Assembly: GCA_038562165.1 (NCBI GenBank)
Contig: JBCFAO010000001.1
Location: forward strand, 62,001 to 126,000
Reading direction: 5' to 3'
Origin: WRMS01 sp038562165
GTDB lineage: Bacteria; Bacillota; Peptococcia; DRI-13; UBA5745
DNA length: 64,000 bases
How positions within the stretch are numbered: position 1 is the first letter of the stretch; every line of letters begins with the position of its first letter. Made by a program: the position numbers and the translations under genes. The notes under the pieces are model-generated. The model saw nothing but the letters and a program-made list of their open reading frames with translations. It was not told the origin of the DNA and did no database searches. Shown piece after piece: positions 56,668 through 64,000 of the stretch.

Positions 56668-58779
56668 ATGACAAAGCAAATTGTAATGGTTACTGAAGGA
56701 TCGGCTACAGCAGATTTCTATAATAATCTGCTGCTGGATCTGTTTGGCAGCACATTACGGTTGTGGAATTTCAGCACTGAAGAAGGGGTGCCTGAAAGTC
56801 TGCCCGATGGGGATTTGTATCTGATTGGCGCTACCTCCTCCAATATCTTCAGCCATGTAATCTCACTGATTCCCTCCAGCAAAAGTATAGTGCTGATCAC
56901 GCTAACCTTTCAAAAAAGCCAACTGGAGCCCTTGCGGCAAATTCCCCAAGGCACCAGGGCTTTGCTGGTAAATCTCAGCACCAACATGGCTATTGAGACC
57001 ATCGCCGAGCTGAATCGCCTGGGCATCACTCACATCAACATGATACCGGCAGCCCCCAATATGCAGGAATTGCCTAGTGCTCAACTGGCTATCACACCGG
57101 GAGAGCGGCGCTATGTCCCCGAAGGCATCAGCGAGATTCTGGATATCGGCAGCCGGGTTTTTACCTGCGAAACTCTTACGGAGATTGCTCTTAAACTGGG
57201 TTATAACTGGTTTTTGCGCAGCAAAAAATACCACGCTTATCTGGAGACGCTGGTAGAATCCGGACAAAGCGTGGCTATGCTCCGTTTGGAAAGCCTGCGC
57301 ATGGAAAACTACCTGGATATGCTGATGAGCGCCCTGGACATGGGAGTTTTGGGTGTAAATATGACCGGGGAGGTATTTGCCGCTAATGCCATGGCGCAGA
57401 CCATCATCGGCATGAGCCGTGAAGTAATCGGCAGAGAATTGAAGGAAGCCGCTCCAGGAATTGACGAGGTGATGGCCGGAGAGGGCAAAGACAAAAGAGC
57501 TTCCAAGTTAATTATGATCAACGGCTCACCCATCACTTTATCCACGGTGCCGGTTTTCTGGCAAGGGGATCCGGTAGGTTGTTTTGTCCTGCTGCAGCGC
57601 TTCACCGACGAGGAAAAACGGCAGCATCAATTCCGTTTGCAGCTCTGCCACCGGGGTTATACGTCCAAATATACCTTTGACGATATTGTGGGAGAAAGCC
57701 CGGCTATTGTACGGGCCAAAAACGTAGCCCGGAAGATGGCCCAAACGGACTCTTCTATTTTGTTAACCGGTGAAAGCGGTACCGGCAAGGAGTTGTTTGC
57801 TCATTCTATTCACTGGGCCTCAGCCCGCCGGGATATGTCCTTTGTTGCCATCAATTGTGCCGCCTTACCCGAATCCCTGCTGGAAAGCGAGCTTTTCGGC
57901 TATGCTCAGGGGGCTTTTACCGGCGCCAAAAAGGGTGGTAAGCTGGGTCTTTTTGAATATGCTCATAAGGGCACGCTGTTCTTGGATGAAATTGAAGGTA
58001 TGAGCCAAACCCTTCAGCTCAAGCTGTTGCGGGTGCTGCAAGAAAAAGAGATGATGCGGGTAGGGGATGACCGGATCATCTCCATTGATGTGCGAATCAT
58101 TGCGGCCTCCAATGAAGATATTCTCAATATGGTGCACCGGGGCGCCTTTCGGAGGGACCTCTACTATAGGCTTAATACGCTGCCCATTAATATACCGCCT
58201 TTGAGAGAGCGGGAGGACGATTTATTTTTAATTATGGAAGCGGTGCAACGCAAGTTAGGCGCCGGCTTCCGCCTTTCCCCTCAGGCCAGGGAAATATTCC
58301 GCAGCTACTGCTGGGATGGCAATGTGCGGGAGCTGATCAATATTGTGGAATATCTGCGCTTTGCGGACAAAGAGCTGATTGGGGTAGAGGACCTGCCTCA
58401 GATTATGCTCGTAAAAAATACGGCCTCCCCCCCGGCGGCATTGTCGGGTTCGGCATGGGCAGCAATACCGGCAACAGCGCCGGAATCCTTGTTCCGGCAG
58501 CCCGGTCAGACAGGTGATGTTTTGGCAGCCCTGAGGCAGGTGGCAAACGGCAAGGAAGAAGCCTATACTTTTGTGCTGCAAGCCCTGCTGGCAGCATCGG
58601 CAGGTTTGGGCCGGGGCGCCCTCTGCCAGGCTGCCCGGGAGCAGGGTATTTATTTAACCGAGCAGGAAACACGGGGTATTTTGATACACCTCAATGAATT
58701 AGGGTTAGTCTCAGTCTCCCGGGGCCGGGGAGGCAGCCGGCTGACTAAAAACGGTACAGCCATAGCAGCCCGGTTATAA
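56668..58779 (+). CDS. Sigma-54-dependent activator with PrpR-type N-terminal domain
   Basis: 703 residues. Residues 1-190 resemble the PrpR N-terminal sensor (propionate/2-methylcitrate-type receptors), followed by a PAS-like domain (LDMGVLGVNMTGEVFAANAM) and the AAA activator domain: GESGTGKELFAHSIH (Walker A, about residue 369), ESELFGYAQGAFTGAKKGG with the sigma-54 contact motif GAFTGA, FLDEIEGMSQTLQ (Walker B) and RRDLYYRLNTLPI. After YCWDGNVRELINIVEYL the C-terminus is a winged-helix (about 620-703), replacing the usual Fis domain. It activates sigma-54 polymerase; the site at 59166-59181 with repeats at 59063-59107 is the likely target. Confidence 0.93.
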   Translation: MTKQIVMVTEGSATADFYNNLLLDLFGSTLRLWNFSTEEGVPESLPDGDLYLIGATSSNIFSHVISLIPSSKSIVLITLTFQKSQLEPLRQIPQGTRALLVNLSTNMAIETIAELNRLGITHINMIPAAPNMQELPSAQLAITPGERRYVPEGISEILDIGSRVFTCETLTEIALKLGYNWFLRSKKYHAYLETLVESGQSVAMLRLESLRMENYLDMLMSALDMGVLGVNMTGEVFAANAMAQTIIGMSREVIGRELKEAAPGIDEVMAGEGKDKRASKLIMINGSPITLSTVPVFWQGDPVGCFVLLQRFTDEEKRQHQFRLQLCHRGYTSKYTFDDIVGESPAIVRAKNVARKMAQTDSSILLTGESGTGKELFAHSIHWASARRDMSFVAINCAALPESLLESELFGYAQGAFTGAKKGGKLGLFEYAHKGTLFLDEIEGMSQTLQLKLLRVLQEKEMMRVGDDRIISIDVRIIAASNEDILNMVHRGAFRRDLYYRLNTLPINIPPLREREDDLFLIMEAVQRKLGAGFRLSPQAREIFRSYCWDGNVRELINIVEYLRFADKELIGVEDLPQIMLVKNTASPPAALSGSAWAAIPATAPESLFRQPGQTGDVLAALRQVANGKEEAYTFVLQALLAASAGLGRGALCQAAREQGIYLTEQETRGILIHLNELGLVSVSRGRGGSRLTKNGTAIAARL

Positions 58780-58987
58780 CTACGTTGATGTAACGCAATA
58801 AAACGCAAGAGCTGTGGCAAAATGAGCTGGTTTACGTTTTCTCCAGCTAACTGTGCAAAATTGCTCAAAGTTGGCCCTCAACAAGCTAATCTCCCCCCAC
58901 CGGTGGGGCGGTTAAAGACTCTCAATATCCTTCAACTCCACCCTTCAACCAATTTGAATAAAAGGCTTCCGATGTGGAGTAAAAAAC

Positions 58988-59034
58988 AAGAGGCCGCCGC
59001 AAATTGAGCATATCAAATTTTGCGACAGCCTCTT
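58988..59034 (+). terminator. Intrinsic terminator after the sigma-54 activator gene
   Basis: AAGAGGC (58988-58994) pairs with GCCTCTT (59028-59034), and GCAAATTGA with TCAAATTTTGC inside. A T-rich tail follows. The interior carries the dispersed motif, and a 14-base palindrome CCCCACCGGTGGGG lies upstream near 58896-58909. Confidence 0.7.
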
Positions 59035-59062
59035 TATCTATTTAAATACAGGAACATGGATC

Positions 59063-59107
59063 AATAGGTTAAATAATAGGTTAAAGTTTTTTATTTTTTA
59101 ACCTATT
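59063..59107 (+). promoter_or_regulatory. Repeated AATAGGTTAAA sites, probable enhancer of the sigma-54 promoter
   Basis: AATAGGTTAAA occurs at 59063-59073 and 59075-59085 as direct repeats 12 bases apart, and inverted (TTTAACCTATT) at 59097-59107. They lie 60-100 bases upstream of the sigma-54 promoter, the usual distance for an activator binding site. Confidence 0.75.
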
Positions 59108-59165
59108 TTTTATTAAAAGGTCTTCAGCAAACGAAAAAAACCAGCGTGATCAGGAAAAAAATGGC

Positions 59166-59181
59166 TGGCATAATACTTGCT
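59166..59181 (+). promoter_or_regulatory. Sigma-54 promoter of the patB-nhaC operon
   Basis: TGGCATAATACTTGCT matches the -24/-12 consensus TGGCAC-N5-TTGCW, with GG and GC separated by exactly ten bases. The gene starts 50 bases downstream. Confidence 0.85.
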
Positions 59182-59230
59182 AAACACATAAGGCAATCAG
59201 AATATTCAGCCCATAGAAAGAGGTGGCCCC

Positions 59231-60400
59231 ATGCAATACAATTTTGATATTCAAATTGACCGCAGCCAAAACTATGCCGCTAAGCTGGAGGAATCCCTTC
59301 TCAACTTCGGCACGAAGGAGGTAATCCCGCTCTGGATTGCAGATATGGATTTCCGCACCGCTCAGCCTATTATTGACGCAATCAAAGCCCGGGCAGATCA
59401 GGGAATCTTCGGCTATACCTTTCGTCCCGACGACTATTTTGAGGCAGTCAGGGACTGGCAACGCCGCCGCCACGGCTATAGTCCCGCTGTGAAGCGAATG
59501 GCCTTTGCCCCCGGCGTAGTGCCGTCTCTGCGGATATTCCTGAACCTGTTTACCCAACCGGGAGACAAAATCTTAATCCAGCAGCCTGTCTATCATCCTT
59601 TCGCCGATATTGTGGAAAACAGCAACCGCACTCTGGTGGTCAGCCCTCTGCACCGGGATGATTCAGGCTTCTATACTATGGATACCACTGATTTTGAGCA
59701 TAAAGCTAAAGAAGGAGTTAAATATTTCATTCTCTGCAACCCCCACAATCCGGTGGGCCGGGCCTGGAGCAAGGAAGAGCTGAAAGAAATCGGCGATATT
59801 TGTGTCCGCTATGGCGTAGGCATCCTGTCTGATGAAATCCACGGCGACTTGATCCTTCACGGCAATAAGCATACGGTGATGGCCACCATTTCTCCCGAGA
59901 TTGCAGCCATCACCACCACCTTTATTTCCCCCAGCAAGACCTTCAATCTGGCGGGGCTTCAAGCCTCTTCCATCATTTTTGATACAACGGAGCACCAGGA
60001 GCACTACCTTAAGACCCTCAAGGAGATGGATATTGCCCGTAATAATTGCTTTAGTTTGGTAGCCACCATGGCCGCTTATAACGAGGGTGAAGAATGGCTG
60101 GAGCAACTCCTGGCCTATGTGGAAGGAAATATGCAGTTTATTGGTGATTATTGCCGGCAATATCTGCCGCTGATCAAGCCCAACAAGCCTGAGGCTACCT
60201 ATATGTGTTGGCTGGATATGAGAGAACTTAAGATGGGAGATGATGCGCTTCAAGAGTTTTTAGTCAAAAAAGCCGGAATAGCCCTCAGTCAAGGCAGCAG
60301 CTTTGGTCAGGGCGGCCAAGGTTTTATGCGTCTGAATGCAGCCTGCCCCAGAAGCACTTTGGAAAAAGCCCTGGAACAGCTAAGGGCAGCCCTGTCCTAA
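59231..60400 (+). CDS. patB: MalY/PatB-type cystathionine beta-lyase / C-S lyase
   Basis: 389 residues. Fold-type I PLP enzyme splitting C-S bonds of cystathionine or cysteine conjugates to pyruvate, ammonia and a thiol. Motifs: PLWIADMDFRTAQPIIDA, YHPFADIVENSNR, CNPHNPVGRAW, SDEIHGDLIL and the PLP lysine Lys236 in ISPSKTFNLAGLQ, ending with FMRLNAACPR. GAAAGAGGTGG upstream supports the ATG at 59231. It is controlled by a sigma-54 promoter and followed by an NhaC antiporter gene, suggesting regulated use of a sulfur amino acid. A 17-base duplication covers its stop codon. Confidence 0.93.
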   Translation: MQYNFDIQIDRSQNYAAKLEESLLNFGTKEVIPLWIADMDFRTAQPIIDAIKARADQGIFGYTFRPDDYFEAVRDWQRRRHGYSPAVKRMAFAPGVVPSLRIFLNLFTQPGDKILIQQPVYHPFADIVENSNRTLVVSPLHRDDSGFYTMDTTDFEHKAKEGVKYFILCNPHNPVGRAWSKEELKEIGDICVRYGVGILSDEIHGDLILHGNKHTVMATISPEIAAITTTFISPSKTFNLAGLQASSIIFDTTEHQEHYLKTLKEMDIARNNCFSLVATMAAYNEGEEWLEQLLAYVEGNMQFIGDYCRQYLPLIKPNKPEATYMCWLDMRELKMGDDALQEFLVKKAGIALSQGSSFGQGGQGFMRLNAACPRSTLEKALEQLRAALS

Positions 60401-60424
60401 GGGCAGCCCTGTCCTAAGGGCAAA
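60383..60424. repeat. 17-base tandem duplication across the patB stop codon
   Basis: GGGCAGCCCTGTCCTAA is present twice from 60386 and partly a third time. The first copy contains the TAA stop; the second puts a second stop downstream. It looks like recent slipped replication and leaves the protein intact. Confidence 0.85.
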
Positions 60425-60514
60425 TCAGACACAGGCAGCAGGGCTGCCATGCTGCGCTGCCCCCAGCGCGGTATCACACTGCCACGCTATTACAACAATT
60501 AGGAGGGTATTAAC

Positions 60515-61882
60515 ATGAATCAAGAGAACAATAGCAAGAAGTATGGTTTTTCTGCATTCATTCCTTTATTTGTTTTCCTGGCGCTCTACATCGGCAGCGG
60601 CCTGACCTTTACGGCCCTGGGGTACGAAGGGGCCTTCAAGCAGTTTCCCAGGCATGTTGCCCTGATCATCGGTTTAGCTTGCGCCCTGCTGATGAACCCC
60701 AAAATGAAGCTGGATAAAAAAATCGATTTATTCTGCGGCAATGCAGGCAACCCCGGAGTTATGCTGATTGGCCTGATCTATCTGCTGGCCGGCGGCTTCC
60801 AGGGCGCAGCCAGCGCCATGGGCGGCGTTGACTCCGTCGTTAATCTGGGCCTGCGTTTTATTCCCGCTTCTCTGTTGATTCCCGGTATTTTCCTGATTTC
60901 CTGTTTTATCTCCACCGCCATCGGCACCTCCATGGGTACTATTGCGGCCATGGCTCCCATTGCCATCGGCGTAGCCTCCAAGGGTAATTTGAATATGGCC
61001 ATTGCCTGCTCGGCGGTCATCGGCGGCGCCTACTTTGGCGACAACCTGTCCATTATCTCCGACACCACCATCTCAGCCACCCAGGGCGTAGGTTGCGAGA
61101 TGAAAGATAAATTCAAAATGAACTTTTTAATCGCCCTGCCGGCAGCTTTAGTGGCTGTGATCATGTATGCTCTTGTCGGCGGCACCGGTGTAATCGAAGG
61201 GGACCTGGAGTATCATATCGTTCGCATCATCCCTTATTTTGTGGTGCTGGTAACAGCTCTTATGGGCTTTAACGTAGCCGGTGTTTTGTTTGTCGGCATT
61301 GTTATGTGCGGCATCATTGGCCTGGCTACCGGCGTGGTGGGCTTTTTCGAGTACGTCCAAGCCATCGGCAACGGCATGTCCGACATGATGAGCATTACTA
61401 TCGTAGCCATTTTGATTTCCGGCTTGATCGGGCTAATCAGAGAATACGGCGGCGTGGAATGGTTGATTAACACCATCACCTCAAAAATCGCCGACCGCAA
61501 GGGCGCTGAATACGGTATCTCTCTGCTGTCCGGCCTCTTGTCTATCGCCCTGGTCAACAACACCATCGCTATTATTATTTCGGCCCCTATTGCCAAGGAG
61601 ATCGGCGCCACCTACCACATCTCTCCCAAGCGGCTGGCCAGCTTGCTGGATATTTTCGCTTGCGCTTTCCTGGCTCTGTGTCCCCATGACGGCGGCATGC
61701 TCATCATGACGGGCCTGACTAACGTATCTCCTATTGAGGTCTTGAAGTATTCCTTCTATATCTTTGCTCTGATCATCGCTTCGGTGATTACTATTCAACT
61801 GGGCTTGCTGCGCACCCCCGAAGAAAAAGAATACGCTGCCCAGCAAAGCAAGGCTGCCCAGGCCATTGATTCCCGTCAATAA
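60515..61882 (+). CDS. nhaC: NhaC-family Na+/H+ antiporter
   Basis: 455 residues, about twelve spans. NhaC antiporter family features: LIGLIYLLAGGFQGAASAMGGVDSVVN, FISTAIGTSMGTIAAMAPIA, SAVIGGAYFGDNLSIISDTTISATQGVG (key segments) and LVNNTIAIIISAPIAKE. Members exchange sodium and protons, some carry malate-lactate or amino-acid-type substrates. It lies 114 bases after patB with AGGAGGG and no terminator between, so sigma-54 control probably covers both. In this setting transport of the C-S lyase substrate or product is possible. Confidence 0.9.
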   Translation: MNQENNSKKYGFSAFIPLFVFLALYIGSGLTFTALGYEGAFKQFPRHVALIIGLACALLMNPKMKLDKKIDLFCGNAGNPGVMLIGLIYLLAGGFQGAASAMGGVDSVVNLGLRFIPASLLIPGIFLISCFISTAIGTSMGTIAAMAPIAIGVASKGNLNMAIACSAVIGGAYFGDNLSIISDTTISATQGVGCEMKDKFKMNFLIALPAALVAVIMYALVGGTGVIEGDLEYHIVRIIPYFVVLVTALMGFNVAGVLFVGIVMCGIIGLATGVVGFFEYVQAIGNGMSDMMSITIVAILISGLIGLIREYGGVEWLINTITSKIADRKGAEYGISLLSGLLSIALVNNTIAIIISAPIAKEIGATYHISPKRLASLLDIFACAFLALCPHDGGMLIMTGLTNVSPIEVLKYSFYIFALIIASVITIQLGLLRTPEEKEYAAQQSKAAQAIDSRQ

Positions 61883-61910
61883 TTCTTTAACGAAGCCTCA
61901 TTTCTCGGGT

Positions 61911-63344
61911 CTAATCCCAAACCAGACTCAATGGCTGGCTATAGAGAGGCCGCAGGCCCAGCCAATGATTGACATAGGGATCACGGCTGCTGCTGTACTC
62001 ATATCTGCCGGCATAAGCAAGACCTGCTTTTTCGTAGATCAGCAAATAAGGATTGCCGCCACGCCATTCATTATAAAAGGCCATGGCCAGCTTTTGGCCA
62101 TTATAGTTCATCACCGTATCGCCATAGGGCAAACAATTTTCGTCAATTTGCCGGAGAGCATTGAAATCACCGGACATTTCTATTTTATAGCCCTCGTCTC
62201 CGCCTTCCGTAATTAAACAAAAGCTGTAATCATCAAACATAACAAGATAAAATGTATCATAAGGCTCAAACTTCCAAATTCCGGCACCGGCACTCTGCTG
62301 GGGCAGCTCTATTTTTTGCCTCAGCTCCATGGTCTGATCTTCAATTACCGACAGCATTATCCTGGGTTTTTCCCTGGGTTCTCCCTCCGGAGAATCCAGG
62401 TCTTTTTTTGTGCCCTTTTCCTCGGTAATCAAAAGCAGATGTTTCTGATCCCGGGCTGCCAGAAGTCCCAATCCCCGGTCATCCTTATGCTCAAAGGGAT
62501 AAGCCAGGTGCATTTCCTTAGGCTTGGGCCGGAAGTTACCGCTTAAGGCACCCATGTCTCCCAGGTTTTCCAAGGGCAGCAAATGAATGCCGGCCAGATC
62601 CGGAGGAAAAGCTGTCGGCACAACTTTTCCTTCATGATACCCCTGCAGATCAAGGGTAAAGTAAAAATTATCTTCTATGGCTGCCCCTTTGGCATCAATA
62701 CTTAAGCTGCGCTCTACATCACTGCAGTCCACATCAACAACAGCCCCCGTCTCATCCTTGGCTATCGTCACTTTAATCTTATGCTTTTCCTCCACCGGAA
62801 TTTTAAAATAGCTTCTCAGTTCCTGCAAAATCTCCTGATTCATTTCCAGATGTTTATTTGGAAATGAAAAATCTATGGACAGGGGATAGTATTCGTAATA
62901 GTCTTTAAGAGCTACCACCTCTTCCCGGCTGCCGCCGGCGGGGGTTCGATCTGCTACATCCATAATAGGCTCCATGATCATACCGTTTTCTTGTTCCCAG
63001 GCCAGATCAAGATTGCCGCTCATGCCAAAATTGGTATTGGCATAGATACTAATCCAAAGCTGAGACCGGGGCATCTCATCGCTTTGTCTGGTCTGGCTAA
63101 AACGAAAATCCACTTTGCTTTTTTCCTCAGTGCCGGGACGGGTGGCGATATCCCAAAATAAATGATTGTCGCAGGTAATCCTGTTGCTTAACGTAAGACC
63201 GGCAGCGGCAGCTTGATCCCCCAAAAGGGTCCTTTCCTCAACACTGATCTTATCCTTGGCCTGGTCTACCCAATTCCAGCCCCAATAAATGGCCCCTATA
63301 GCTAAAACCAGCAAAACCAGGGTTAATCCTAAGCTCTTTCGCAT
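61911..63344 (-). CDS. Membrane-anchored protein of unknown function
   Basis: 477 residues. A single N-terminal span (SLGLTLVLLVLAIGAIYWGW) without lipobox cysteine, then a large extracytoplasmic domain that is beta-rich in the second half (LLAARDQKHLLLITEEKG, YLVMFDDYSFCLITEGGD, KLAMAFYNEWRGGNPYLLIY), which suggests a propeller or repeat-type fold. I do not recognise a family. AGGAGG overlaps the stop of the ABC ATPase gene just upstream, so the two are translationally coupled, and it may serve the same export or sensing system. It converges with nhaC. Confidence 0.7.
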   Translation of the reverse strand: MRKSLGLTLVLLVLAIGAIYWGWNWVDQAKDKISVEERTLLGDQAAAAGLTLSNRITCDNHLFWDIATRPGTEEKSKVDFRFSQTRQSDEMPRSQLWISIYANTNFGMSGNLDLAWEQENGMIMEPIMDVADRTPAGGSREEVVALKDYYEYYPLSIDFSFPNKHLEMNQEILQELRSYFKIPVEEKHKIKVTIAKDETGAVVDVDCSDVERSLSIDAKGAAIEDNFYFTLDLQGYHEGKVVPTAFPPDLAGIHLLPLENLGDMGALSGNFRPKPKEMHLAYPFEHKDDRGLGLLAARDQKHLLLITEEKGTKKDLDSPEGEPREKPRIMLSVIEDQTMELRQKIELPQQSAGAGIWKFEPYDTFYLVMFDDYSFCLITEGGDEGYKIEMSGDFNALRQIDENCLPYGDTVMNYNGQKLAMAFYNEWRGGNPYLLIYEKAGLAYAGRYEYSSSRDPYVNHWLGLRPLYSQPLSLVWD

Positions 63345-63355
63345 ACCAGCTCCTC

Positions 63356-64000
63356 CTATTCCCCGCCGGAAAGCTGGGACAGGGCCTTGCCCACCCGGTC
63401 CGCCTTATACTGATAGCTCTCCTTCACATAGCTCATCAGGGTGTCGCCCCGTTCCTCCAGCTCCTGCATCAGCACATCCCCCAGAATCTTGCCTTGGCGC
63501 AGCAGCACAGCCCGGCCGATAAACTTTTCCACTTCTTCCAGCAAGTGAGTGGACAGCAGCACCGTTTCCCCGGGCTCTAAAATCCCCAGCAGCACTTTAT
63601 AAAAATCCTCCCGGTTAAACACGTCATTGCCGGCAAAGGGCTCATCCATCAAAATGTAATCTGCCCCCTGACACAAAGCCAGAATTACCTCGAGCTGATT
63701 TTTTTGTCCTGTGGAAAAATGGCGAATGGTCTTGGTTGCCGGCAGCTCAAAAAACTCCATCAGCCCATCAAAACGCTTTGCTCGAAAGGCCGGGAAATGG
63801 GAGCCATAAAACTCTTTGTGAGCCTTGGCTGTCAAATTAGGAAAAAAGGAATGTTCACTGGTAGCAAAGGATAAGCGGCCGATATTTTTTCTGGTGACCG
63901 CCTGGCCATCCAAGGTGATTTCCCCTTCATAGCGCAGAAAACCTAAAATGCATTTCATCAATGTAGTCTTGCCGGCGCCGTTTTCTCCAAAAAGACCGAC
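63356..64000 (-). CDS. ABC transporter ATP-binding protein, partial at the right edge
   Basis: 215 residues visible; the N-terminus is outside the window. Walker A is seen at the edge (GENGAGKTTLMKCILGFL), Q-loop near LSFATSEHSFF, signature HFSTGQKNQLEV, Walker B DYILMDEPFAGND and switch STHLLEEVE. The short Q-loop-to-signature region and FSTGQ signature match the YtrB/ABC-2 subfamily that pairs with small membrane permeases. Its stop overlaps the ribosome binding site of the gene at 61911-63344. The substrate is not predictable here. Confidence 0.9.
   Translation of the reverse strand, partial: VGLFGENGAGKTTLMKCILGFLRYEGEITLDGQAVTRKNIGRLSFATSEHSFFPNLTAKAHKEFYGSHFPAFRAKRFDGLMEFFELPATKTIRHFSTGQKNQLEVILALCQGADYILMDEPFAGNDVFNREDFYKVLLGILEPGETVLLSTHLLEEVEKFIGRAVLLRQGKILGDVLMQELEERGDTLMSYVKESYQYKADRVGKALSQLSGGE

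Overview
The window looks like a chromosome segment of a low- to mid-GC Firmicute (Bacillota), most likely an anaerobic member of the Clostridia. Grounds: strong AGGAGG-type ribosome binding sites with ATG/GTG/TTG starts, consensus sigma-A promoters, the gene orders pcrA-ligA and proB-proA-nadD-yqeK-rsfS, a FapA/DUF342 protein, YqeY, a TrpR-like YerC protein, and a Tad-type pilus locus with no outer-membrane secretin. The species cannot be named from the sequence alone.

Layout. 1-7.5 kb is accessory: a decayed AAA ATPase at the left edge, a TetR-led operon (CGGC-domain protein, DUF401 permease, second permease), an intact paralogue of the ATPase in opposite orientation, and an AbrB-acyltransferase pair. 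7.5-12.8 kb holds a large catalase, a cysteine-rich CCG-type protein, an orphan substrate-binding lipoprotein and a divergent LysR regulator. 12.9-24.9 kb is a minus-strand housekeeping block: rsfS, yqeK, nadD, proA, proB, trkH, trkA, a DUF1294 protein, ligA and pcrA. 24.9-26.5 kb is mostly non-coding and repeat-rich. 26.5-29.6 kb is a P-type cation ATPase behind a yybP-ykoY (manganese) riboswitch. 29.6-38.6 kb carries yerC-like, DUF2007-like, coaD, dnaE, yqeY, a hypothetical gene, tRNA-Pro(CGG), a transaldolase-family gene and a FapA-like gene. 38.7-41.5 kb holds a DUF2284 protein, a CapA-like protein and a LUD-domain protein.

41.5-51.9 kb is one long minus-strand Tad/Flp-type secretion locus: an unusual Pro/Ala-rich protein, a TadZ-like protein, TadA, TadB, TadC, three small pseudopilin-like proteins, a CpaB-like SAF protein, a prepilin peptidase and a secreted protein with a C-terminal copper-amine-oxidase-N (stalk) domain. 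52.2-53.7 kb is nfo and an XRE-cupin regulator. 54.0-61.9 kb is an amino-acid or organic-acid use region: a GntP permease and a D-serine dehydratase/D-threonine aldolase-like enzyme behind a consensus sigma-A promoter, then a PrpR-type sigma-54 activator followed by a MalY/PatB C-S lyase and an NhaC antiporter whose upstream region carries a sigma-54 promoter and a repeated palindromic site. The right edge has an ABC transporter ATPase running off the window, coupled to a membrane-anchored protein of unknown function.

The most interesting items are: the riboswitch-controlled cation pump, which also sets the pump's GTG start; the sigma-54 circuit at 56.7-61.9 kb; the atypical monoderm Tad locus with two P-loop-less MinD-like proteins and a GTGA-coupled leader ORF; and a family of dispersed intergenic inverted repeats built on a GCAAAATTGCAAGTTTGT-like motif.
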